Part shown: positions 22,106 through 35,972 of the stretch, piece by piece
How the letters are laid out: every line of letters starts with the position of its first letter
Numbering within the stretch: the first letter of the stretch is position 1
Assembly: GCA_016801885.1 (NCBI GenBank)
Contig: CM028884.1
Coordinates: forward strand, 6,840,501-6,904,500
DNA from: Toxotes chatareus
Lineage: Eukaryota > Chordata > Actinopteri > Toxotidae
Length of the DNA: 64,000 bases
Reading direction: 5' to 3'
Program-made: the position numbers and the translations under genes
The notes under the pieces: generated by a model
What the model was told of the DNA's origin: nothing
The model's database searches: none
The model's input: the letters and a program-made list of their open reading frames with translations, nothing else

Positions 22106-24679
22106 GCGGAGTGCTAATGTGGGAGGCTAGGCACCTGTGGTGAGGGCGCTTCACTTAATTGCATGCGAGTTAACAGACAGGGACGTTACAGACTGCACCG
22201 TTTGCTGTGAGGTTGCCGTGAGTTTGGTTTTGGTTTTGCTGCACCAAAGGCGAGTAGTGGTAGCACCCTGGCACTCCTTCGTGTAGTCTGCCTCTCTGCA
22301 TGTGGCCTCTGCCTATAGTGTTTTAACTTGAATTTGAAACCTTAAATACGTTGTCCTTTTTAAATGAATGTCGAGGTCGTCCCCTTTTTAGAAGAGAAAT
22401 TGTAATAAAGTACGTTTTAACAATTTCATTAAGTTTGTAACCTTTTTCTCTCTTTTCCAGCAGTTCCAGTCCCGGCTTTTTTGTTTTGTTTTATTTTATT
22501 TATTTATTTAGATTATTAAATACATGAATATGCTTTTCGACTCACGCCTCTGTCTCAGTAATGTACAATACTTTCCGTACCCACTGTAGGCTGCTGGCCT
22601 GGGTTTTTGGACACAGTAGCACAGCTTGCAAGTCCATAAGTCCAAGTCCACAAACTGCCTTTTCATTATTTGCAGAATCCTTGTCTCGTGTTTATTCTTG
22701 CCTTGCCTCATCTTTCTGGGTGACAAGTGCTTCATATTCTGCCTTACTGATGTTTCCATGCTAAAAGGAAACACAAACATCACACTGATGATCCTTCTTT
22801 TAAAGAAGCCACCATCTTGAAGAGCTTGTAAAATTGCCTAAGTCACACTGTCTTTTGACTTAGACAAAATAAAATGGCCTAAGTCACACTCTTGACATAG
22901 GCCATTATATTACAGGGGAAAAATAACATTTTATGTTCAACTGAAAATGTAGGAAATTTTACCAGTGGTGGCCTGCATTATGAGGAGATGATTTAGGCAA
23001 AAAAAAAAAAACTAATTTGGTCAAAAAAATGACATAGGCCATTATTTTAGAAAGGCGTGGATGGTTTAATGTTAAGAGTGTTGTGAGTTTGTCATAACAA
23101 TAAATATTTTCAGGTATAACGCAGATAATATTGAATAATGTTTAATAAGCACCTGCAATTTCATGCTGAGTTAGAATTAGGAAAAAGGCAGCTCAAGATC
23201 TTTGGCTCCTAATTCAGAAAGCTGTCAGTTCCCCGCAGTCACCGTAGGCAGGAGAGCAGACCTGACGTCAGCACCTGCACTGCTGCCAGCGGCGCTTTCT
23301 GCCTTCACTAAAGCCAATTGTTGGCCGTGGCCGAATGGTTAGTGAGGAGAGCTGGTGACGCGATGGTCTGGGGTTCGATTCTCCTCAGAGTCCGGCTGAC
23401 TACTGAGAGTGATTAGGGCCATTGTTTGTCTGCATATTCATTGCTGTGTTTGGCAATAATTAAAGACTGCAAAGTGATGCGCTAGGAGCGTCTGGATGAA
23501 ACTCTAGCAGAGCTGCTGATGCTGGCCGCTGCTGAAAGTGGCTGTGCCGCTCATGTTCCTCCAGCTCAGCTCAGCTCAGCGCAGCGTCACTGGCTTCCAT
23601 TCCCCGCAAGCGCAGGTGACATTAAATCATAACAAGATGATAAAAGCTTGCCATTGGCTCATGTTTCCAACACTCAAAACGACTAAAGGGCACTGCGGTG
23701 GCCACATGAGATGTCATCTGGTCCGCAGCCCACCTCCCCAGTCAGCACAGAAGCGATAAAAGTTCATATTTGAAGCATATGTCATGATTATTTTCAACAC
23801 ATCCATTTTACACGGCGGCATTAGGACTTTCCCATAATTCCAAAGGGCAGTCTCAGCCAAATCCAAGCTAATAATTTGAAAATTCAAGCAATTTCAACTT
23901 TTAAAAAGTGTCCGGCAGGTGACTGTGACGAGCAGAGTGTGACAGCTATGGAAATGGCCAAAGGAGACAAGCGGTAACCATCAGTGAGACGAAGACGCGG
24001 CTTGTGCCCTTTAAATACGGGTGGAACATCTGGAGCTTGTAGAGGTCGCACAGGCCGCTGCTGCCTTGATTCTACGGTGACGTGCCGTCCGCCAACCTGC
24101 AGGAATCGAAGCCCCACAAAACGCGGGCTTGCAGACGCCCTCTGGTTGAAGACGCAGCCAAGAGCTGTTAGTGCACACATTCCGGTACCAGGGATTGAGC
24201 CAGGTCTGCATGCGACCCCAATTTTGCTATTGTTTAATGTTAAGAGTGTTGTGAGTTTGTCATTTAATAAATATTTTCAGCTAAAATGCAGATCATATTT
24301 AATCATTTTTAATAACCACTTGCAATTTCATGCTGATGTGGTGGGGAATGCTCCACTAGTCTAGGCACAGCTGATGAATGCAGCCTGGAGCCAGCCCCTC
24401 CCAAGTCCACCTAATCATGGTTATATGAGACACCTGTGCGCTGTTGTCCGTCTCTCTCTGCCTCCCGCTCTGTCCCTGCTGTGGCTGTCCCTGTGCCGTA
24501 TTGCATGTGAAGGATTTTGGTGCAAGTTTTGAACGTCCTGTGGTGAGTTGGCCCACGACTGTTCTTTATAGCCTATATATATATATGTTTTTTTTTTTTT
24601 TTAATTATTATTTTGCTTTGCTATCATTGTTTATTTGATTGTGATTTAATTTTGTTTTGAAGTTCTTTTTCTTTCCTAG
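22106..24679 (+). repeat. Array unit 6 (2574 bp) with a diverged ~320-bp tract
   Basis: tRNA-like segment 23321-23399. Between about 22658 and 22978 it carries many substitutions and small indels absent from other units, including a 10-base insertion (tggtggcctg) near 22966. The rest matches the array consensus. Confidence 0.95.
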
Positions 24680-27241
24680 GCGGAGTGCTAATGTGGGGAG
24701 GCTAGGCACCTGTGGTGAGGGCGCTTCACTTAATTGCATGCGAGTTAACAGACAGGGACGTTACAGACTGCACCGTTTGCTGTGAGGTTGCCGTGAGTTT
24801 GGTTTTGGTTTTGCTGCACCAAAGGCGAGTAGTGGTAGCACCCTGGCACTCCTTCGTGTAGTCTGCCTCTCTGATGTGTGGCCTCTGCCTATAGTGTTTT
24901 AACTTGAATTTGAAACCTTAAATACGTTGTCCTTTTTAAATGAATGTCGAGGTCGTCCCCTTTTTAGAAGAGAAATTGTAATAAAGTACGTTTTAACAAT
25001 TTCATTAAGTTTGTAACCTTTTTCTCTCTTTTCCAGCAGTTCCAGTCCCGGCTTTTTTGTTTTGTTTTATTTTATTTATTTATTTAGATTATTAAATACA
25101 TGAATATGCTTTTCGACTCACGCCTCTGTCTCAGTAATGTACAATACTTTCCGTACCCACTGTAGGCTGCTGGCCTGGGTTTTTGGACACAGTAGCACAG
25201 CTTGCAAGTCCATAAGTCCAAGTCCACAAACTGCTTTTTCATTATTTGCAGAATCATTGTCTCGTGTTGATTCTTGCCTTGCCTCATCTTTCTGGGTGAC
25301 ATGTGCATCATATTCTGCCTTACTGATGTTCCCATGCTTGTAGGAAACACAAACATCACACTGATGATCTTTCTTCTTGAAGACGCCACCATCTTGAAGA
25401 GCTTGTAAAATTGCCTAGGTCACACTCTCTTTTGACTTAGGCAAAATAAAATGGCCTAAGTCACACTCTTGACATAGGCCATTATATTAGAGGGGAAAAA
25501 ATAAAAATTTCTGTTCAAGTGAGAATGTAGGAAATTTTACCAGCATTATGAGGAGATGATTTAGGCAAAAAAAAAACCTAATTTGGTCAAAAAATGACAT
25601 AGGCCATTATTTTAGAAAGGCGTGGATGGTTTAATGTTAAGAGTGTTGTGAGTTTGTCATAACAATAAATATTTTCAGGTATAACGCAGATAATATTGAA
25701 TAATGTTTAATAAGCACCTGCAATTTCATGCTGAGTTAGAATTAGGAAAAAGGCAGCTCAAGATCTTTGGCTCCTAATTCAGAAAGCTGTCAGTTCCCCA
25801 GTCACCGTAGGCAGGAGAGCAGACCTGACGTCAGCACCTGCACTGCTGCCAGCGGCGCTTTCTGCCTTCACTAAAGCCAATTGTTGGCCGTGGCCGAATG
25901 GTTAGTGAGGAGAGCTGGTGACGCGATGGTCTGGGGTTCGATTCTCCTCAGAGTCCGGCTGACTACTGAGAGTGATTAGGGCCATTGTTTGTCTGCATAT
26001 TCATTGCTGTGTTTGGCAATAATTAAAGACTGCAAAGTGATGCGCTAGGAGCGTCTGGATGAAACTCTAGCAGAGCTGCTGATGCTGGCCGCTGCTGAAA
26101 GTGGCTGTGCCGCTCATGTTCCTCCAGCTCAGCTCAGCTCAGCGCAGCGTCACTGGCTTCCATTCCCCGCAAGCGCAGGTGACATTAAATCATAACAAGA
26201 TGATAAAAGCTTGCCATTGGCTCATGTTTCCAACACTCAAAACGACTAAAGGGCACTGCGGTGGCCACATGAGATGTCATCTGGTCCGCAGCCCACCTCC
26301 CCAGTCAGCACAGAAGCGATAAAAAGTTCATATTTGAAGCATATGTCATGATTATTTTCAACACATCCATTTTACACGGCGGCATTAGGACTTTCCCATA
26401 ATTCCAAAGGGCAGTCTCAGCCAAATCCAAGCTAATAATTTGAAAATTCAAGCAATTTCAACTTTTAAAAAAGTGTCCGGCAGGTGACTGTGACGAGCAG
26501 AGTGTGACAGCTATGGAAATGGCCAAAGGAGACAAGCGGTAACCATCAGTGAGACGAAGACGCGGCTTGTGCCCTTTAAATACGGGTGGAACATCTGGAG
26601 CTTGTAGAGGTCGCACAGGCCGCTGCTGCCTTGATTCTACGGTGACGTGCCGTCCGCCAACCTGCAGGAATCGAAGCCCCACAAAACGCGGGCTTGCAGA
26701 CGCCCTCTGGTTGAAGACGCAGCCAAGAGCTGTTAGTGCACACATTCCGGTACCAGGGATTGAGCCAGGTCTGCATGCGACCCCAATTTTGCTATTGTTT
26801 AATGTTAAGAGTGTTGTGAGTTTGTCATTTAATAAATATTTTCAGCTAAAATGCAGATCATATTTAATCATTTTTAATAACCACTTGCAATTTCATGCTG
26901 ATGTGGTGGGGAATGCTCCACTAGTCTAGGCACAGCTGATGAATGCAGCCTGGAGCCAGCCCCTCCCAAGTCCACCTAATCATGGTTATATGAGACACCT
27001 GTGCGCTGTTGTCCGTCTCTCTCTGCCTCCCGCTCTGTCCCTGCTGTGGCTGTCCCTGTGCCGTATTGCATGTGAAGGATTTTGGTGCAAGTTTTGAACG
27101 TCCTGTGGTGAGTTGGCCCACGACTGTTCTTTATAGCCTATATATATATATATATTTTTTTTTTAATTATTATTTTGCTTTGCTATCATTGTTTATTTGA
27201 TTGTGATTTAATTTTTGTTTTGAAGTTCTTTTCTTTCCTAG
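24680..27241 (+). repeat. Array unit 7 (2562 bp)
   Basis: tRNA-like segment 25884-25962. Private changes are 'ctgatgtgtggcc' near 24872 in place of 'ctgcatgtggcc', and a 2-base loss in 'ttccccagtcacc' near 25795. Confidence 0.95.
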
Positions 27242-29810
27242 GCGGAGTGCTAATGTGGGAGGCTAGGCACCTGTGGTGAGGGCGCTTCACTTAATTGCAT
27301 GCGAGTTAACAGACAGGGACGTTACAGACTGCACCGTTTGCTGTGAGGTTGCCGTGAGTTTGGTTTTGGTTTTGCTGCACCAAAGGCGAGTAGTGGTAGC
27401 ACCCCTGGCACTCCTTCGTGTAGTCTGCCTCTCTGCATGTGGCCTCTGCCTATAGTGTTTTAACTTGAATTTGAAACCTTAAATACGTTGTCCTTTTTAA
27501 ATGAATGTCGAGGTCGTCCCTTTTTAGAAGAGAAATTGTAATAAAGTACGTTTTAACAATTTCATTAAGTTTGTAACCTTTTTCTCTCTTTTCCAGCAGT
27601 TCCAGTCCCGGCTTTTTTGTTTTGTTTTATTTTATTTATTTATTTAGATTATTAAATACATGAATATGCTTTTCGACTCACGCCTCTGTCTCAGTAATGT
27701 ACAATACTTTCCGTACCCACTGTAGGCTGCTGGCCTGGGTTTTTGGACACAGTAGCACAGCTTGCAAGTCCATAAGTCCAAGTCCACAAACTGCTTTTTT
27801 CATTATTTGCAGAATCATTGTCTCGTGTTGATTCTTGCCTTGCCTCATCTTTCTGGGTGACATGTGCATCATATTCTGCCTTACTGATGTTCCCATGCTT
27901 GTAGGAAACACAAACATCACACTGATGATCTTTCTTCTTGAAGACGCCACCATCTTGAAGAGCTTGTAAAATTGCCTAGGTCACACTCTCTTTTGACTTA
28001 GGCAAAATAAAATGGCCTAAGTCACACTCTTGACATAGGCCATTATATTAGAGGGGAAAAAATAAAATTTCTGTTCAAGTGAGAATGTAGGAAATTTTAC
28101 CAGCATTATGAGGAGATGATTTAGGCAAAAAAAAAAAAACCTAATTTGGTCAAAAAAAAATGACATAGGCCATTATTTTAGAAAGGCGTGGATGGTTTAA
28201 TGTTAAGAGTGTTGTGAGTTTGTCATAACAATAAATATTTTCAGGTATAACGCAGATAATATTGAATAATGTTTAATAAGCACCTGCAATTTCATGCTGA
28301 GTTAGAATTAGGAAAAAGGCAGCTCAAGATCTTTGGCTCCTAATTCAGAAAGCTGTCAGTTCCCGCAGTCACCGTAGGCAGGAGAGCAGACCTGACGTCA
28401 GCACCTGCACTGCTGCCAGCGGCGCTTTCTGCCTTCACTAAAGCCAATTGTTGGCCGTGGCCGAATGGTTAGTGAGGAGAGCTGGTGACGCGATGGTCTG
28501 GGGTTCGATTCTCCTCAGAGTCCGGCTGACTACTGAGAGTGATTAGGGCCATTGTTTGTCTGCATATTCATTGCTGTGTTTGGCAATAATTAAAGACTGC
28601 AAAGTGATGCGCTAGGAGCGTCTGGATGAAACTCTAGCAGAGCTGCTGATGCTGGCCGCTGCTGAAAGTGGCTGTGCCGCTCATGTTCCTCCAGCTCAGC
28701 TCAGCTCAGCGCAGCGTCACTGGCTTCCATTCCCCGCAAGCGCAGGTGACATTAAATCATAACAAGATGATAAAAGCTTGCCATTGGCTCATGTTTCCAA
28801 CACTCAAAACGACTAAAGGGCACTGCGGTGGCCACATGAGATGTCATCTGGTCCGCAGCCCACCTCCCCAGTCAGCACAGAAGCGATAAAAGTTCATATT
28901 TGAAGCATATGTCATGATTATTTTCAACACATCCATTTTACACGGCGGCATTAGGACTTTCCCATAATTCCAAAGGGCAGTCTCAGCCAAATCCAAGCTA
29001 ATAATTTGAAAATTCAAGCAATTTCAACTTTTAAAAAGTGTCCGGCAGGTGACTGTGACGAGCAGAGTGTGACAGCTATGGAAATGGCCAAAGGAGACAA
29101 GCGGTAACCATCAGTGAGACGAAGACGCGGCTTGTGCCCTTTAAATACGGGTGGAACATCTGGAGCTTGTAGAGGTCGCACAGGCCGCTGCTGCCTTGAT
29201 TCTACGGTGACGTGCCGTCCGCCAACCTGCAGGAATCGAAGCCCCACAAAACGCGGGCTTGCAGACGCCCTCTGGTTGAAGACGCAGCCAAGAGCTGTTA
29301 GTGCACACATTCCGGTACCAGGGATTGAGCCAGGTCTGCATGCGACCCCAATTTTGCTATTGTTTAATGTTAAGAGTGTTGTGAGTTTGTCATTTAATAA
29401 ATATTTTCAGCTAAAATGCAGATCATATTTAATCATTTTTAATAACCACTTGCAATTTCATGCTGATGTGGTGGGGAATGCTCCACTAGTCTAGGCACAG
29501 CTGATGAATGCAGCCTGGAGCCAGCCCTCCCAAGTCCACCTAATCATGGTTATATGAGACACCTGTGCGCTGTTGTCCGTCTCTCTCTGCCTCCCGCTCT
29601 GTCCCTGCTGTGGCTGTCCCTGTGCCGTATTGCATGTGAAGGATTTTGGTGCAAGTTTTGAACGTCCTGTGGTGAGTTGGCCCACGACTGTTCTTTTTAT
29701 AGCCTATATATATATATATATTTTTTTTTAATTATTATTTTATTTTGCTTTGCTATCATTGTTTATTTGATTGTGATTTAATTTTGTTTTGAAGTTCTTT
29801 TCTTTCCTAG
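27242..29810 (+). repeat. Array unit 8 (2569 bp)
   Basis: tRNA-like segment 28451-28529. Apart from longer A runs near 28128 and 28152 it follows the consensus. Confidence 0.95.
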
Positions 29811-32800
29811 GCGGAGTGCTAATGTGGGAGGCTAGGCACCTGTGGTGAGGGCGCTTCACTTAATTGCATGCGAGTTAACAGACAGGGACGTTACAGACTG
29901 CACCGTTTGCTGTGAGGTTGCCGTGAGTTTGGTTTTGGTTTTGCTGCACCAAAGGCGAGTAGTGGTAGCACCCTGGCACTCCTTCGTGTAGTCTGCCTCT
30001 CTGCATGTGGCCTCTGCCTATAGTGTTTTAACTTGAATTTGAAACCTTAAATACGTTGTCCTTTTTAAATGAATGTCGAGGTCGTCCCTTTTTAGAAGAG
30101 AAATTGTAATAAAGTACGTTTTAACAATTTCATTAAGTTTGTAACCTTTTTCTCTCTTTTCCAGCAGTTCCAGTCCCGGCTTTTTTGTTTTGTTTTATTT
30201 TATTTATTTATTTAGATTATTAAATACATGAATATGCTTTTCGACTCACGCCTCTGTCTCAGTAATGTACAATACTTTCCGTACCCACTGTAGGCTGCTG
30301 GCCTGGGTTTTTGGACACAGTAGCACAGCTTGCAAGTCCATAAGTCCAAGTCCACAAACTGCTTTTTCATTATTTGCAGAATCATTGTCTCGTGTTGATT
30401 CTTGCCTTGCCTCATCTTTCTGGGTGACATGTGCATCATATTCTGCCTTACTGATGTTCCCATGCTTGTAGGAAACACAAACATCACACTGATGATCTTT
30501 CTTCTTGAAGACGCCACCATCTTGAAGAGCTTGTAAAATTGCCTAGGTCACACTCTCTTTTGACTTAGGCAAAATAAAATGGCCTAAGTCACACTCTTGA
30601 CATAGGCCATTATATTAGAGGGGAAAAAATAAAAATTTCTGTTCAAGTGAGAATGTAGGAAATTTTACCAGCATTATGAGGAGATGATTTAGGCAAAAAA
30701 AAAACCTAATTTGGTCAAAAATGACATAGGCCATTATTTTAGAAAGGCGTGGATGGTTTAATGTTAAGAGTGTTGTGAGTTTGTCATAACAATAAATATT
30801 TTCAGGTATAACGCAGATAATATTGAATAATGTTTAATAAGCACCTGCAATTTCATGCTGAGTTAGAATTAGGAAAAAGGCAGCTCAAGATCTTTGGCTC
30901 CTAATTCAGAAAGCTGTCAGTTCCCCGCAGTCACCGTAGGCAGGAGAGCAGACCTGACGTCAGCACCTGCACTGCTGCCAGCGGCGCTTTCTGCCTTCAC
31001 TAAAGCCAATTGTTGGCCGTGGCCGAATGGTTAGTGAGGAGAGCTGGTGACGCGATGGTCTGGGGTTCGATTCTCCTCAGAGTCCGGCTGACTACTGAGA
31101 GTGATTAGGGCCATTGTTTGTCTGCATATTCATTGCTGTGTTTGGCAATAATTAAAGACTGCAAAGTGATGCGCTAGGAGCGTCTGGATGAAACTCTAGC
31201 AGAGCTGCTGATGCTGGCCGCTGCTGAAAGTGGCTGTGCCGCTCATGTTCCTCCAGCTCAGCTCAGCTCAGCGCAGCGTCACTGGCTTCCATTCCCCGCA
31301 AGCGCAGGTGACATTAAATCATAACAGTAGCACAGCTTGCAAGTCCATAAGTCCAAGTCCACAAACTGCTTTTTTGGCCATTTGCAGAATCATTGTCTCG
31401 TGTTGATTCTTGCCTTCAGCCTCATCTTTCTGGGTGACATGTGCATCATATTCTGCCTTACTGATGTTCCCATGCTTGTAGGAAAATCACAAAATTTCAC
31501 ACTGATGATCTTTCTTCTTGAAGACGCCACCATCTTGAAGAGCTTGTAAAATTGCAAGCGGTAGGTCACACTCTCTTTTTACTTAGGGTGGAAAATCTGG
31601 AGCTTGTAAGTCACACTCTTGACATAGGCCATTATATTAGAGGGCCGTCCGCCAACCTCTGTTCAAGTGAGAATGTAGGAAATTTTACCAGCATTATGAG
31701 GAGATGATTTAGGCAAAAAAAAACACATTCCGGTATTTGGTCAAAAAGACATCTGCATGCATTATTTTAGAAAGGCGTGGATGGTTTAATGTTAAGAGTG
31801 TTGTGAGTTTGTCATAACAATAAATATTTTCAGGTATAACGCAGATAATATTGAATAATGTTTAATAAGCACCTGCAATTTCATGCTGAGTTAGAATTAG
31901 GAAAAAGGCAGCTCAAGATCTTTGGCTCCTAATTCAGAAAGCTGTCAGTTCCCCGCAGTCACCGTAGGCAGGAGAGCAGACCTGACGTCAGCACCTGCAC
32001 TGCTGCCAGCGGCGCTTTCTGCCTTCACTAAAGCCAATTGTTGGCCGTGGCCGAATGGTTAGTGAGGAGAGCTGGTGACGCGATGGTCTGGGGTTCGATT
32101 CTCCTCAGAGTCCGGCTGACTACTGAGAGTGATTAGGGCCATTGTTTGTCTGCATATTCATTGCTGTGTTTGGCAATAATTAAAGACTGCAAAGTGATGC
32201 GCTAGGAGCGTCTGGATGAAACTCTAGCAGAGCTGCTGATGCTGGCCGCTGCTGAAAGTGGCTGTGCCGCTCATGTTCCTCCAGCTCAGCTCAGCTCAGC
32301 GCAGCGTCACTGGCTTCCATTCCCCGCAAGCGCAGGTGACATTAAATCATAACAAGATGATAAAAGCTTGCCATTGGCTCATGTTTCCAACACTCAAAAC
32401 GACTAAAGGGCACTGCGGTGGCCACATGAGATGTCATCTGGTCCGCAGCCCACCTCCCCAGTCAGCACAGAAGCGATAAAAGTTCATATTTGAAGCATAT
32501 GTCATGATTATTTTCAACACATCCATTTTACACGGCGGCATTAGGACTTTCCCATAATTCCAAAGGGCAGTCTCAGCCAAATCCAAGCTAATAATTTGAA
32601 AATTCAAGCAATTTCAACTTTTAAAAAGTGTCCGGCAGGTGACTGTGACGAGCAGAGTGTGACAGCTATGGAAATGGCCAAAGGAGACAAGCGGTAACCA
32701 TCAGTGAGACGAAGACGCGGCTTGTGCCCTTTAAATACGGGTGGAACATCTGGAGCTTGTAGAGGTCGCACAGGCCGCTGCTGCCTTGATTCTACGGTGA

Positions 32801-33295
32801 CGTGCCGTCCGCCAACCTGCAGGAATCGAAGCCCCACAAAACGCGGGCTTGCAGACGCCCTCTGGTTGAAGACGCAGCCAAGAGCTGTTAGTGCACACAT
32901 TCCGGTACCAGGGATTGAGCCAGGTCTGCATGCGACCCCAATTTTGCTATTGTTTAATGTTAAGAGTGTTGTGAGTTTGTCATTTAATAAATATTTTCAG
33001 CTAAAATGCAGATCATATTTAATCATTTTTAATAACCACTTGCAATTTCATGCTGATGTGGTGGGGAATGCTCCACTAGTCTAGGCACAGCTGATGAATG
33101 CAGCCTGGAGCCAGCCCTCCCAAGTCCACCTAATCATGGTTATATGAGACACCTGTGCGCTGTTGTCCGTCTCTCTCTGCCTCCCGCTCTGTCCCTGCTG
33201 TGGCTGTCCCTGTGCCGTATTGCATGTGAAGGATTTTGGTGCAAGTTTTGAACGTCCTGTGGTGAGTTGGCCCGACTGTTCTTTTCTTTATAGCC

Positions 33296-33326
<31 letters not shown>

Positions 33327-33403
33327 TTATTATTATTTTGCTTTGCTATCATTGTTTATTTGATTGTGATTTAATTTTGTTTTGAAGTTCTTTTCTTTCC
33401 TAG
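29811..33403 (+). repeat. Array unit 9 (3593 bp) with an extra partial unit
   Basis: The unit runs normally to about 31326. It then jumps back about 1013 bp within the monomer, from the start of the CpG-rich block to just after the Tc1-like fragment, and runs through again. It therefore has two tRNA-like segments (31013-31091 and 32041-32119). The first ~430 bases after the jump are a hybrid sequence, listed separately. Confidence 0.95.
31327..31760. other. Hybrid stretch mixing two monomer regions
   Basis: The backbone follows the region after the Tc1-like fragment (compare 30318-30745). Short blocks from a different part of the monomer (compare 32350-32935) replace it in collinear order. 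These are caagcggta at 31555, gggtgg...ctggagcttgta at 31586-31608, ccgtccgccaacct at 31645-31658, acacattccggta at 31723-31735 and tctgcatgc at 31752-31760. The same blocks lie at 32688, 32739, 32805, 32895 and 32925. This fine interleaving is what a consensus of mis-aligned reads would give. A real recombinant is less likely. Confidence 0.85.
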
Positions 33404-35972
33404 GCGGAGTGCTAATGTGGGAGGCTAGGCACCTGTGGTGAGGGCGCTTCACTTAATTGCATGCGAGTTAACAGACAGGGACGTTACAGACTGCACCGTT
33501 TGCTGTGAGGTTGCCGTGAGTTTGGTTTTGGTTTTGCTGCACCAAAGGCGAGTAGTGGTAGCACCCCTGGCACTCCTTCGTGTAGTCTGCCTCTCTGCAT
33601 GTGGCCTCTGCCTATAGTGTTTTAACTTGAATTTGAAACCTTAAATACGTTGTCCTTTTTAAATGAATGTCGAGGTCGTCCCCTTTTTAGAAGAGAAATT
33701 GTAATAAAGTACGTTTTAACAATTTCATTAAGTTTGTAACCTTTTTCTCTCTTTTCCAGCAGTTCCAGTCCCGGCTTTTTGTTTTGTTTATTTTATTTAT
33801 TTATTTAGATTATTAAATACATGAATATGCTTTTCGACTCACGCCTCTGTCTCAGTAATGTACAATACTTTCCGTACCCACTGTAGGCTGCTGGCCTGGG
33901 TTTTTGGACACAGTAGCACAGCTTGCAAGTCCATAAGTCCAAGTCCACAAACTGCTTTTTCATTATTTGCAGAATCATTGTCTCGTGTTGATTCTTGCCT
34001 TGCCTCATCTTTCTGGGTGACATGTGCATCATATTCTGCCTTACTGATGTTCCCATGCTTGTAGGAAACACAAACATCACACTGATGATCTTTCTTCTTG
34101 AAGACGCCACCATCTTGAAGAGCTTGTAAAATTGCCTAGGTCACACTCTCTTTTGACTTAGGCAAAATAAAATGGCCTAAGTCACACTCTTGACATAGGC
34201 CATTATATTAGAGGGGAAAAATAAAAAAATTTCTGTTCAAGTGAGAATGTAGGAAATTTTACCAGCATTATGAGGAGATGATTTAGGCAAAAAAAAAAAA
34301 CCTAATTTGGTCAAAAAATGACATAGGCCATTATTTTAGAAAGGCGTGGATGGTTTAATGTTAAGAGTGTTGTGAGTTTGTCATAACAATAAATATTTTC
34401 AGGTATAACGCAGATAATATTGAATAATGTTTAATAAGCACCTGCAATTTCATGCTGAGTTAGAATTAGGAAAAAGGCAGCTCAAGATCTTTGGCTCCTA
34501 ATTCAGAAAGCTGTCAGTTCCCCGCAGTCACCGTAGGCAGGAGAGCAGACCTGACGTCAGCACCTGCACTGCTGCCAGCGGCGCTTTCTGCCTTCACTAA
34601 AGCCAATTGTTGGCCGTGGCCGAATGGTTAGTGAGGAGAGCTGGTGACGCGATGGTCTGGGGTTCGATTCTCCTCAGAGTCCGGCTGACTACTGAGAGTG
34701 ATTAGGGCCATTGTTTGTCTGCATATTCATTGCTGTGTTTGGCAATAATTAAAGACTGCAAAGTGATGCGCTAGGAGCGTCTGGATGAAACTCTAGCAGA
34801 GCTGCTGATGCTGGCCGCTGCTGAAAGTGGCTGTGCCGCTCATGTTCCTCCAGCTCAGCTCAGCTCAGCGCAGCGTCACTGGCTTCCATTCCCCGCAAGC
34901 GCAGGTGACATTAAATCATAACAAGATGATAAAAGCTTGCCATTGGCTCATGTTTCCAACACTCAAAACGACTAAAGGGCACTGCGGTGGCCACATGAGA
35001 TGTCATCTGGTCCGCAGCCCACCTCCCCAGTCAGCACAGAAGCGATAAAAGTTCATATTTGAAGCATATGTCATGATTATTTTCAACACATCCATTTTAC
35101 ACGGCGGCATTAGGACTTTCCCATAATTCCAAAGGGCAGTCTCAGCCAAATCCAAGCTAATAATTTGAAAATTCAAGCAATTTCAACTTTTAAAAAGTGT
35201 CCGGCAGGTGACTGTGACGAGCAGAGTGTGACAGCTATGGAAATGGCCAAAGGAGACAAGCGGTAACCATCAGTGAGACGAAGACGCGGCTTGTGCCCTT
35301 TAAATACGGGTGGAACATCTGGAGCTTGTAGAGGTCGCACAGGCCGCTGCTGCCTTGATTCTACGGTGACGTGCCGTCCGCCAACCTGCAGGAATCGAAG
35401 CCCCACAAAACGCGGGCTTGCAGACGCCCTCTGGTTGAAGACGCAGCCAAGAGCTGTTAGTGCACACATTCCGGTACCAGGGATTGAGCCAGGTCTGCAT
35501 GCGACCCCAATTTTGCTATTGTTTAATGTTAAGAGTGTTGTGAGTTTGTCATTTAATAAATATTTTCAGCTAAAATGCAGATCATATTTAATCATTTTTA
35601 ATAACCACTTGCAATTTCATGCTGATGTGGTGGGGAATGCTCCACTAGTCTAGGCACAGCTGATGAATGCAGCCTGGAGCCAGCCCCTCCCAAGTCCACC
35701 TAATCATGGTTATATGAGACACCTGTGCGCTGTTGTCCGTCTCTCTCTGCCTCCCGCTCTGTCCCTGCTGTGGCTGTCCCTGTGCCGTATTGCATGTGAA
35801 GGATTTTGGTGCAAGTTTTGAACGTCCTGTGGTGAGTTGGCCCACGACTGTTCTTTTTATAGCCTATATATATATATATATATATTTTTTTTTTTTTTAT
35901 TATTTTTTGCTTTGCTATCATTGTTTATTTGATTGTGATTTAATTTTGTTTTGAAGTTCTTTTCTTTCCTAG
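33404..35972 (+). repeat. Array unit 10 (2569 bp)
   Basis: tRNA-like segment 34610-34688. It has one T fewer in each of two T runs near 33776-33790 and a longer A run near 34222. Confidence 0.95.
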
